This document shows positions 1 through 5,893 of a stretch of 9,599 nt of DNA, piece after piece. Numbering within the stretch: position 1 is the stretch's first letter; every line of letters begins with the position of its first letter. A program made the translations under genes and the position numbers. The DNA lies in NCBI GenBank assembly GCA_949286775.1, contig CASEDW010000093.1:1-9599 (forward strand), in the 5' to 3' direction. Origin of the DNA: an uncultured Eubacteriales bacterium. Its GTDB lineage: Bacteria > Bacillota > Clostridia > Lachnospirales > Lachnospiraceae. The notes under the pieces were generated by a model. It ran no database searches. It was not told where the DNA came from and saw nothing but the letters and a program-made list of their open reading frames with translations.

Positions 1-470
1 CAGGCGAGATATCCGTCGTCAGGAGGAATAATTATCTTTCCGAACTGTTCAAGTTTTCTTAAATTGTCCTGAAGAATCGGATTTTGATACATTTTAGTAT
101 TCATCGCCGGAGAAACAAGCACCGGGCAGTCCATCGCCATTATAGTCGTACTAAGCATATCGTCAGCGATACCGTTCGCGATTTTTCCGATAATATTCGC
201 CGACGCCGGAGCGACAAGCATCACATCCGCCCTGTCAGCAAGCGCTATATGGGCTATATTAAACTGAAAATTGCGGTCAAATGTATCGACCATGCATTTG
301 TTTCCTGTAAGCGATTCAAATGTGATCGGATTTATAATATTTGTCGCGTGCTCTGTCATGATAACATGAACATCGGCGTGAAGTTTTTTTAACGCGCTGG
401 CAAGATTCGCTATCTTGTACGCCGCGATGCTTCCCGTTATTCCCAGTACGACTGTTTTTCCTTTTAACAT
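1..470 (-). CDS. coaBC: CoaBC (phosphopantothenoylcysteine decarboxylase/synthetase), N-terminal part, cut by window edge
   Basis: This is the start of the bifunctional cytosolic enzyme of coenzyme A synthesis. In the family, the C-terminal CoaB domain joins 4'-phosphopantothenate to cysteine with CTP, and the N-terminal flavin-dependent CoaC domain decarboxylates the product to 4'-phosphopantetheine. Only 156 codons of the CoaC flavoprotein domain are visible, open to the window edge. The sequence shows the FMN-binding start GITGSIAAYK (residues 10-19), the active-site histidine in NIAHIAL (His74), LVAPASANIIGKIANGIADD (85-104) and the substrate-clamp motif PAMNTKMY (121-128). The ATG at 470 follows a GGAGG (477-481) with a 6-nt spacer. 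It lies 40 bp after panD, apparently as a later gene of the pan operon. The usual family length is about 400 residues, so the CoaB half should lie outside. Identification is firm; whether the CoaB half is present is inferred. Confidence 0.93.
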   Translation of the reverse strand, partial: MLKGKTVVLGITGSIAAYKIANLASALKKLHADVHVIMTEHATNIINPITFESLTGNKCMVDTFDRNFQFNIAHIALADRADVMLVAPASANIIGKIANGIADDMLSTTIMAMDCPVLVSPAMNTKMYQNPILQDNLRKLEQFGKIIIPPDDGYLA

Positions 471-510
471 CAGTATCCTCCGGGGACATTTCCTGTTAAA
501 GAAAGTCCGT

Positions 511-909
511 TTATTTCATCATTTCGTCAGCAAGAAGTCCATGCTTCTCATAATGAGTTACTCTCTTTATATTATTCTTTTCATCCACAAAAACAACTTT
601 TGGCGGATTTTCTTTTATTTCTTCAGGCGTCATGCCAGCATAGCACATGATTATGACTTTATCTCCGACTGAAACCATCCTCGCGGCAGCGCCGTTTAGA
701 CAGATCATGCCGCTTCCAGCTTCTCCTGCGATTACATATGTTTCGAACCGCGCTCCGTTGTTTATATCAACTATCTGAACCTGCTCATATTCGCAGATAG
801 AAGCAGCGTCCATTAAATCTTTATCAATAGTGATGCTTCCAACATAATCAAGCTCCGCCTGAACTACTGTCGCTCTGTGGATCTTTCCCTTTAACATTGT
901 CTGGATCAT
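511..909 (-). CDS. panD: Aspartate 1-decarboxylase (pyruvoyl enzyme)
   Basis: PanD decarboxylates L-aspartate to beta-alanine, one of the two precursors of pantothenate. The 132-residue length fits the family. The proenzyme cleaves itself between Gly24 and Ser25, seen here in DYVGSITID, and Ser25 becomes the pyruvoyl group. Other family residues are in place: Lys9 in LKGKIHRA, Arg54, Thr57 and Tyr58 in GARFETYVI, and the NGAAAR loop at 72-77. The ATG at 909 follows only 4 bp after the panC stop codon. Its ribosome binding site, GGGAG at 917-921 with a 7-nt spacer, lies inside the last codons of panC, so translation of the two is probably coupled. No panM or panZ maturation partner is visible; Firmicute PanD proteins are generally thought to self-process. 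Confidence 0.97.
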   Translation of the reverse strand: MIQTMLKGKIHRATVVQAELDYVGSITIDKDLMDAASICEYEQVQIVDINNGARFETYVIAGEAGSGMICLNGAAARMVSVGDKVIIMCYAGMTPEEIKENPPKVVFVDEKNNIKRVTHYEKHGLLADEMMK

Positions 910-913
910 TTTT

Positions 914-1756
914 TCACTCCCAAATAAAATTATCTATTAATCTTGTTTTACCGATAAATACGGCCATCGCCACAAGTACCGGCTGGTCTACTTTGTGATG
1001 TATCTCTATCGAATCCCATTTTACCATTTCGATATAATCTATGCGAGCCAGTTTTTCCTGTTCTACTATTTTTCGCATTTCCGAAAGCACCTTGTCGCCG
1101 TCTCTTTCGCCTTCTTCGATCATTTTCTTTCCGGCGTTTATCGCTTTTGAAAGCACAAGGGCAGCCTCTCTTTCCTCCTTTGAAAGATAAGTGTTTCTCG
1201 AACTTTTTGCAAGTCCGTCTTTTTCCCTTATGATCGGGCATCCGATTATTTCTATATTCATATTCAGATCGCGAACCATTCTTCTTATGACCGCGAGCTG
1301 CTGCGCGTCTTTTTGTCCGAAGTACGCTCGGTCGGCTTCTGATATATTAAAAAGTTTACTGACCACCGTGCATACTCCTCTGAAATGCGTAGGTCTGCTC
1401 TTTCCGCAAAGTTCTTCAGTAACTCCTGTCGTATCCACAAAAGTCGTGAAATTTTCAGCGTACATCTCTTCTACTTCGGGATTAAACACGATATCGGCGC
1501 CTGAATCTTCACAAAGTTTGCAGTCAGCCTCTATGTCGCGAGGATAGCTCGCGAGATCTTCCTTTGGTCCGAACTGAATGGGATTTACGAAATCGCTTAC
1601 TATAACCCTGTCGTTTTCTTTAACAGCTCTGTCGATCAGGCATTTGTGGCCTTCATGGAGATATCCCATAGTCGGCACAAGTCCTATGCTCAATCCTTCT
1701 TTTTTCCACTGACGTACCGCTTCTTTAACTTCCGCAACTGTTTTTGCTAATTTCAT
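914..1756 (-). CDS. panC: Pantothenate synthetase (pantoate--beta-alanine ligase)
   Basis: PanC condenses pantoate and beta-alanine with ATP, through a pantoyl-adenylate, to give pantothenate. The 280 residues match the usual length of about 280. Motifs in order: PTMGYLHEGH (28-37, the HIGH-like ATP site), VSDFVNPIQF (53-62, pantoate binding), RPTHFRGV (121-128), KLFN (134-137), FGQKD (146-150) and REKDGLAKSSRNTYLS (177-192, the KMSKS-like loop). The start was set at the ATG at 1756, because a GGGGG ribosome binding site (1767-1771) lies 10 nt upstream and the protein then begins MKLAKTVAEV as expected. An upstream in-frame start at 1804 would add 16 unrelated residues and overlap the end of panB. 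The gene starts 16 bp after panB and is followed within 4 bp by panD. Confidence 0.97.
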   Translation of the reverse strand: MKLAKTVAEVKEAVRQWKKEGLSIGLVPTMGYLHEGHKCLIDRAVKENDRVIVSDFVNPIQFGPKEDLASYPRDIEADCKLCEDSGADIVFNPEVEEMYAENFTTFVDTTGVTEELCGKSRPTHFRGVCTVVSKLFNISEADRAYFGQKDAQQLAVIRRMVRDLNMNIEIIGCPIIREKDGLAKSSRNTYLSKEEREAALVLSKAINAGKKMIEEGERDGDKVLSEMRKIVEQEKLARIDYIEMVKWDSIEIHHKVDQPVLVAMAVFIGKTRLIDNFIWE

Positions 1757-1772
1757 CGTAAATGTTCCCCCA

Positions 1773-2597
1773 TTAATAAAGCTTTTCAAGGACTTCGGCG
1801 TCAACAGTAAATGTATTTTCCTCTGACGGAAATACGCCTTCCTGAGTTTCCCTGATATATGAGGCGAAAGCCTCTTTCATTATTTCGCCTATCTGCGCGT
1901 ACTGTTTACAGAATTTCGGTTTAAAACCGCTGATTCCGAGCATATCCTGATATACGAGTACCTGCCCGTCGCATCCGGCTCCCGCTCCGATTCCGATAGT
2001 AGGAACGGAAACTTCTTTTGTGATTATAGAGGCAAGTTCCCCCGGTATGCACTCAAGCACTATTGCGAACGCTCCCGCTTCTTCCAGCGCTTTCGCGTCT
2101 TTTATAAGTTTTCTTGCCGCTTCAACGCTCTTTCCCTGGATTCTGTTTCCGCCGAGTACATTTACTGCCTGGGGAGTAAGACCGAGATGTCCTACAACAG
2201 GAATGCCGGCGTTTACCATAGCCCTTACCTGCGGCGCGTACTCCTCGCCGCCTTCAAGTTTAACGGCGTTCGCGCGTCCTTCTTTCATGAGGCGTCCCGC
2301 GTTCTTAAGAGCTTCCTCTACTGAAACTTCATATGACATAAACGGCATATCGCATACTACAAGAGCATTTTTAGCCGCTCTTGATACTGCCGCGCAGTGA
2401 TGTATCATATCTTCTATTGTCACAGACAGCGTATCTTCATATCCGAGTATTACATTTCCAAGCGAATCACCGACGAGAATGCTGTTTACCCCCGCTTCGT
2501 CCATTAAACGCGCCGTAGAGTAATCATACGCCGTCAGCATAGTTAATTTTGTTCCCTCTTCTTTAGCTTTCTTAAAAGTCAATACTGTATTTTTCAC
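1773..2597 (-). CDS. panB: 3-methyl-2-oxobutanoate hydroxymethyltransferase
   Basis: PanB transfers a hydroxymethyl group from 5,10-methylenetetrahydrofolate to 2-ketoisovalerate, giving ketopantoate, the committed step of pantothenate synthesis. It is a 274-residue TIM-barrel protein, close to the family norm. Visible motifs are LTAYDYSTARLMDEAG (21-36), VGDSLGNV (42-49, metal ligand Asp44), CDMPFMSYE (82-90, Asp83), VKLEGG (112-117, Glu115), GIPVVGHLGLTPQ (131-143) and LECIP (181-185, Glu182 as the probable base). The start codon is GTG at 2597, which forms a 4-bp GTGA overlap with the stop of the upstream gene. A GAGAGG lies just before it, so translational coupling is likely. No key residue is missing. 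Confidence 0.97.
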   Translation of the reverse strand: MKNTVLTFKKAKEEGTKLTMLTAYDYSTARLMDEAGVNSILVGDSLGNVILGYEDTLSVTIEDMIHHCAAVSRAAKNALVVCDMPFMSYEVSVEEALKNAGRLMKEGRANAVKLEGGEEYAPQVRAMVNAGIPVVGHLGLTPQAVNVLGGNRIQGKSVEAARKLIKDAKALEEAGAFAIVLECIPGELASIITKEVSVPTIGIGAGAGCDGQVLVYQDMLGISGFKPKFCKQYAQIGEIMKEAFASYIRETQEGVFPSEENTFTVDAEVLEKLY

Positions 2598-3457
2598 TTT
2601 CCATACCTCTCATTTTTTTCATGCAGCAGATTGATCACTTCTTTATAATCGCGCTGCGGATTTTTTTTCTTTGCTATATCCACAAGTACTGATGACATCG
2701 TAATATATGTTTCCAATTCTTTTTCAGGAAGAACCTCCATATGTTTTCTCAATGTATTTACATCGGCTCTTTCAAGTGGACCCGTCAGAGCTCCTGCCGC
2801 GCCGTTTTTGACAAGCGACGAAGCGTTATTTAGGAACAGCGGCCCGATGGCTTTTGCGGCGTCCTGTGGTGAAAATCCGCATTTTTCCATTATACTTACC
2901 GCTTCATCAAAGAGGCCGCAGACAAGATTGCTGGCAAAAACAGCTGCCGCATGATAAAGCACCTTCTGCTCCGATTTGATGATCTTTACATGGTTCCCGA
3001 AACTATCAAACGTTTCCTGCCAGTACTTTAAATATTTCTCATGTCCTTCAATTGTAAAATACGAATTGGAAAGTTCCCTGAATGATTCTGTTTTGCTGTG
3101 GATGGCAAACAAGGGATGGATAGAATAACCAAATGCTCCCATCTGGTCTATTTCAGAAAATACTGCGGATGACAACGCTCCGCTGCAATGACAAATACAC
3201 TTGCCCGATAAATCATATCGTTTTATGGAATTCCACACACTCTCGATCTGCCCGTCAGGAACCGTCAAGAAAAGAGCATCGCTTGCTTCTGCTAATTCGG
3301 CAAGCTGCGTATAACTCTCTGTATGTGTAAATAAAGAAGCCTCATCGGCTGATTTTTGATTTCTGCTGAAATATCCGGACACATGAACGCCATGTTCCGT
3401 AAAATATTTTCCCAGCGTAAATCCTGCTTTTCCCGCTCCAATAAAACCAATTCTCAT
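2594..3457 (-). CDS. panG: Rossmann-fold DUF2520 protein, putative PanG-type ketopantoate reductase
   Basis: This 287-residue protein has an N-terminal dinucleotide-binding fold and a C-terminal helical DUF2520-type domain. Seen directly: GFIGAGKAGFTLG (4-16) as the glycine-rich loop; YFSRNQ (29-34), where Ser31-Arg32 after the second strand suggest NADPH rather than NADH; CHCSGALSS (89-97); SIHPLFAI (112-119); YHAAAVFASN (168-177); and LTGPLERAD (224-232). The last three are typical of this family and sit in the probable substrate cleft. It is the first gene of the pan operon and overlaps panB by 4 bp. A distinct ketopantoate reductase, PanG, was described in Francisella with homologs in Enterococcus faecalis and Clostridium difficile. 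The placement here makes that activity (ketopantoate to pantoate) the best guess. The fold is certain; the activity is inferred. The ATG at 3457 has a near-perfect ribosome binding site. Confidence 0.75.
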   Translation of the reverse strand: MRIGFIGAGKAGFTLGKYFTEHGVHVSGYFSRNQKSADEASLFTHTESYTQLAELAEASDALFLTVPDGQIESVWNSIKRYDLSGKCICHCSGALSSAVFSEIDQMGAFGYSIHPLFAIHSKTESFRELSNSYFTIEGHEKYLKYWQETFDSFGNHVKIIKSEQKVLYHAAAVFASNLVCGLFDEAVSIMEKCGFSPQDAAKAIGPLFLNNASSLVKNGAAGALTGPLERADVNTLRKHMEVLPEKELETYITMSSVLVDIAKKKNPQRDYKEVINLLHEKNERYGK

Positions 3458-3460
3458 ATG

Positions 3461-3470
3461 TCACCTCCTA
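3461..3470 (-). promoter_or_regulatory. Strong ribosome binding site of the pan operon
   Basis: The minus strand reads TAGGAGGTGA, almost a full complement of the 16S rRNA 3' end, with 7 nt between GGAGG and the ATG at 3457. It fixes the start of the first gene and suggests high translation of the operon's lead cistron. Confidence 0.85.
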
Positions 3471-3513
3471 ATAAAGGCGATGCTCCGCGCAATCCCGTTC
3501 GATACGATACAGG

Positions 3514-3548
3514 TCCCGCAATTTATGCGAGAATAGTTTATATTCGCA
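3514..3548 (-). promoter_or_regulatory. Pan leader with two mutually exclusive hairpins
   Basis: Read on the minus strand, three segments follow one another: A, TGCGAATA (3548-3541); B, TATTCTCGCA (3535-3526); C, TGCGGGA (3520-3514). A pairs with B over 8 bp with a 2-nt bulge and a 5-nt loop. The last seven bases of B (TCTCGCA) instead pair with C over 7 bp, one of them G-U, also with a 5-nt loop. Both hairpins cannot form fully at once. This overlap is typical of leaders that switch between structures, but there is no U-run after either hairpin and no known riboswitch class was recognised. It may act by another route or be chance. Confidence 0.4.
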
Positions 3549-3593
3549 AGATGTCTTTGTCCCGGTACAGTTTCAAAAATAGAATACTATCCA

Positions 3594-3618
3594 AACCTGT
3601 ATTATACACATGTAGGTT
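3594..3618. promoter_or_regulatory. Candidate operator: inverted pair of RACCTRYAT boxes over the pan promoter
   Basis: AACCTGTAT on the plus strand (3594-3602) and AACCTACAT on the minus strand (3618-3610) form an inverted pair with a 7-bp gap, covering the -10 element and the spacer. A third copy, GACCTGTAT, is on the minus strand in the leader (3514-3506). A repressor bound here would block RNA polymerase. No specific regulator can be named. The outer AACC/GGTT arms are loosely like biotin-repressor operators, but the match is weak. Confidence 0.35.
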
Positions 3619-3629
3619 CAAAATGTATA
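3601..3629 (-). promoter_or_regulatory. Probable sigma-A promoter of the pan operon
   Basis: On the minus strand, TATACA (3629-3624, four of six matches to TTGACA) is separated by 17 bp from a perfect TATAAT (3606-3601). Transcription should start near 3594, giving a leader of about 135 nt before the ATG at 3457. It lies just downstream of the terminator of the preceding operon, so the pan genes appear to be an independent transcription unit. A palindrome AAGAATTCTT (3643-3652) in A/T-rich DNA sits just upstream of the -35. Confidence 0.75.
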
Positions 3630-3676
3630 CATCTTTTGTTAAAAGAATTCTTAAAAATCGCGCAAAATATTAAAGA

Positions 3677-3696
3677 CTGCCGGGAAATTCCGGCAG
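3677..3696 (-). terminator. Terminator at the end of the valS operon
   Basis: CTGCCGG (3677-3683) and CCGGCAG (3690-3696) form a perfect 7-bp G+C-rich stem with a 6-nt loop. On the minus strand it is followed by TCTTTAATATTTT, a broken U-rich tract. It lies 27 bp after the stop of the NusG domain II gene and ahead of the pan promoter, so it separates the two operons. Confidence 0.8.
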
Positions 3697-3722
3697 CCCC
3701 ATTTACTTATTCATATTTAATT

Positions 3723-4112
3723 TCATCCTGCAATGATATCAACGCCGTTATCCTGTCCATCCCCTGAAATCTCAACGACAACTTTATTCGGAAGGCAGAC
3801 TATCGACTGTCCTTCTTTGTCTATTTTCCCGGTTCTGATACACAATCCATCAGGGCAGGAAGCTTCTTTTATCTCGGCTTTTCCGTCTTTGATCACCAGC
3901 AGATTTCTTTCGCCGTGATCTCCTTTAATCTCATATTCCGTATCGGAATAAAGCTCAAATCGCGCAATCTCAACACCGTCCATCTTTACTATCACGTATT
4001 CTCCGCTTTTTTGGGTAAATACAAGCGCAAGAAGCATCACGATTCCAATCACAACAACAGACAATACAATTATGATATCAAGCCTGTACTTGGTTCTTTT
4101 ATCCGTACTCAT
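3723..4112 (-). CDS. NusG domain II-containing membrane-anchored protein
   Basis: This 129-residue protein has one N-terminal hydrophobic segment (about residues 12-33) after a short positively charged start. The following domain of about 95 residues most likely lies outside the membrane. The extracytoplasmic part has the features of the NusG domain II family (Pfam 07009 type): EASCPDGLCIRTGKI (84-98) with a Cys86-Cys91 pair, and IVCLPNKVVVEI (104-115). The family is common in Clostridia and its function is not established; it is not the transcription factor NusG itself. The gene starts 15 bp after the TPR gene with only a weak ribosome binding site, which suggests coupled translation, and it is the last gene before a terminator. 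Family assignment is firm; the role is unknown. Confidence 0.85.
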   Translation of the reverse strand: MSTDKRTKYRLDIIIVLSVVVIGIVMLLALVFTQKSGEYVIVKMDGVEIARFELYSDTEYEIKGDHGERNLLVIKDGKAEIKEASCPDGLCIRTGKIDKEGQSIVCLPNKVVVEISGDGQDNGVDIIAG

Positions 4113-4127
4113 CTTACATACCGCTTG

Positions 4128-5705
4128 TTACTGCTGTTGAGTCTGCTGCGCATCAGCCGTTTCAGGAGTATCAACATTTTCAAGCTCGCCGACAGCCACT
4201 TCCTGATTTACCTGAGCTATGCCTATTTCCGGACTGAAATTGCCCTTCTGGATATTTGTAATATATTCAGAAGCTTTCGCGGCTCTTTCTGTATTAGGAT
4301 ATTTATTTACTATATCCTGGAACGCGTTGATCGCTTCCGACGACTGTTGATTCAGTCTGTATGAATGAGCAAGATACGCGCACGCGGAATAACTGTCAGG
4401 ATTCACATTTTTAGCCGCCGCAAAATACGTAATGGCGTCTTTGTAATCGCCCCTCTGGAAAGCTTCCATGGCTTGAGCATTGTATGATTCATACTGTTTC
4501 GAATTTATATCTGAAACAATGCCATTGTAAATGTTCAGCGCGTTTTCGGAATATACAGACGTATCCACGCCCTGAAGAGTCTCCAGCGCCAGATCATAGT
4601 TCTGAGCCGCGTATGCGATATAAGCATTTAAAAGCTTTTCATAATACTCTATCGCTTTCGAAGCCTCTGAAATCTGCATATTTCCGCTGTCAACCATCGA
4701 ATCGTACTCTTCGATTTTTGACTCCAGTTCTTTGATATGCTCGTTCTGCGTAACCATAGCCGAACTGTACTGGGCGACTTTTGTCTCGGCGTCCCTGCTT
4801 AAGTTTCTGTTTATCGAAGGAATGACAATAACTCCCACTACAAGCGCGCCTAAAACTATTCCTATTATCATATTTAAAAGGCTTAAGAAAGCCGGCACCT
4901 GGTGAAAAGCTACAGGCTGTATGACAGGTTCTGTGATTATTTTTTCTTCATCGTCCCAGTTTTTTGTCATATAACTGTAATCAGTTACGACTTTTTTCTC
5001 AGGGAGCTTAAAATGATCGAGAATCTTATAAATTCCCTTTCTTTTTTCTTTGACAACACCTTTAGTAAGACTTTCCCTGTCGGTCGTCGTACCCGTCTGC
5101 TCGTCGATCTCTTTAAAAAACCTGAGAGACGTGGCGTTCGTCCTGTCTATGGGAGCGGCCTTTTTCAAAACTTTTCGCGCTTTTTCATAATCTCCCTGCT
5201 TCATATATAAAAGAGAAAGAAGATAATAGGCCTTGATAAGCTTCGGATTTGCCGCAACAACTTTTTTCAGCATTATGACCGCAACGTCGTACTCTCCGGC
5301 GCGGCAGGCGTTAAGCGCCCTGTTGTAACGCTTTATCGTCTGCTGTATCGTCTCGAGACGGTTCGGATTTGCCTGAACCCTGTCTATATATTCGGAGGCT
5401 ATGTTGTCTTCGGGCATGATATTTTTGCTGATTATCCATTCGCTTAAAGCGGCGACAACCTCGCCCGTCTCGAAATATACAAGTCCGAGAAGATTTCTCG
5501 CGTCGATGTTTCTCTTATTAAACTTCAGGCTTCTCTCGAGCAGATCTATAGCGCCAGACATGTCTCTGATCTGCGCTTTATCGAGACCCTGATTATAATA
5601 CATGTTAGAGAGCTGCACTGCTTTATTCTGAACGTTCAGATCCCATCCGCAATTTGAACATACAGATTCACTTCCGGCTTCAGCGCCGCAGTTCATACAA
5701 ATCAT
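4128..5705 (-). CDS. Zinc-ribbon, TPR and transmembrane protein of unknown function
   Basis: This 525-residue protein is built of clear modules. Residues 3-19 are a short zinc ribbon (CxxC-x9-CxxC: Cys3, Cys6, Cys16, Cys19). Residues about 30-200 hold several tetratricopeptide-like helix pairs, such as YYLLSLLYMKQGDYEKARKV (160-179). A charged linker follows. One strongly hydrophobic segment (about 271-298) crosses the membrane. Then comes a predicted coiled coil (about 305-340), a second TPR block (about 355-485) and a polar tail ending in QQTQQQ. The two TPR arrays therefore sit on opposite sides of the membrane. Flanking charges do not settle orientation, but a zinc ribbon is more often cytoplasmic. 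Such proteins usually scaffold others; no enzyme domain is visible. Its ATG overlaps the stop of the 56-residue upstream gene (ATGA), with AAGGAG before it. It is co-transcribed with valS and a NusG domain II gene. I do not recognise a named gene. Confidence 0.85.
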   Translation of the reverse strand: MICMNCGAEAGSESVCSNCGWDLNVQNKAVQLSNMYYNQGLDKAQIRDMSGAIDLLERSLKFNKRNIDARNLLGLVYFETGEVVAALSEWIISKNIMPEDNIASEYIDRVQANPNRLETIQQTIKRYNRALNACRAGEYDVAVIMLKKVVAANPKLIKAYYLLSLLYMKQGDYEKARKVLKKAAPIDRTNATSLRFFKEIDEQTGTTTDRESLTKGVVKEKRKGIYKILDHFKLPEKKVVTDYSYMTKNWDDEEKIITEPVIQPVAFHQVPAFLSLLNMIIGIVLGALVVGVIVIPSINRNLSRDAETKVAQYSSAMVTQNEHIKELESKIEEYDSMVDSGNMQISEASKAIEYYEKLLNAYIAYAAQNYDLALETLQGVDTSVYSENALNIYNGIVSDINSKQYESYNAQAMEAFQRGDYKDAITYFAAAKNVNPDSYSACAYLAHSYRLNQQSSEAINAFQDIVNKYPNTERAAKASEYITNIQKGNFSPEIGIAQVNQEVAVGELENVDTPETADAQQTQQQ

Positions 5706-5872
5706 TCGGATGCTCCTTCAGTATTAGAGTTTTTCGCGTTTGCATTTGAATTGTGCATTTCTTTGAGCAGATCGATGACATCAGTCATATCCCTGCTGTA
5801 AATCTCATCTTCTACCGATTCCACTGACAAAATCGGTTTGAATTTCTTAATCTCTTCGTCAAAATCAAGCAT
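5702..5872 (-). CDS. Small 56-residue hypothetical protein
   Basis: An intact small gene starts at the ATG at 5872 and ends in a TGA that overlaps the start of the TPR gene by 4 bp (ATGA). A strong ribosome binding site, GGTGGAGGTG, stands 6 nt upstream, and the gene begins 21 bp after the valS stop. The product starts MLDFDEEIKKFKPILSVESV, is acidic and probably helical in its first 40 residues, and ends in a polar tail rich in Asn and Ser. It has no cysteines and no signal or membrane segment. Translation signals and tight packing between two real genes argue that it is expressed. I recognise no family. It could be a partner or regulator of the TPR membrane protein encoded next to it, but this rests only on coupling. 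Confidence 0.75.
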   Translation of the reverse strand: MLDFDEEIKKFKPILSVESVEDEIYSRDMTDVIDLLKEMHNSNANAKNSNTEGASE

Positions 5873-5893
5873 TCGGCACCTCCACCTTCTTAA

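Noticed and set aside
1757..1804. Longer start for panC
   Set aside because: It would overlap panB and add residues unlike the family; the ATG at 1756 has its own ribosome binding site and gives the expected N-terminus.
2020..2400. Open frame of 126 codons on the plus strand
   Set aside because: It lies antisense to the clearly conserved panB gene, has no ribosome binding site and a low-complexity Ser/Ala/Pro composition; it is a shadow frame.
3506..3602. Leader RNA stem between ATACAGGT and ACCTGTAT
   Set aside because: The upstream arm lies next to the -10 element, mostly before the expected transcription start, so it would not be in the RNA; treated instead as DNA boxes.
3594..3618. Biotin-repressor (BirA) operator
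   Set aside because: The AACC/GGTT arms and their spacing resemble BirA sites only loosely, the outer halves do not match, and no biotin gene is present.
3356..3673. Open frame of 105 codons on the plus strand over the pan promoter
   Set aside because: It overlaps the start of panG and the promoter and leader in the opposite direction, and the translation looks random and basic.
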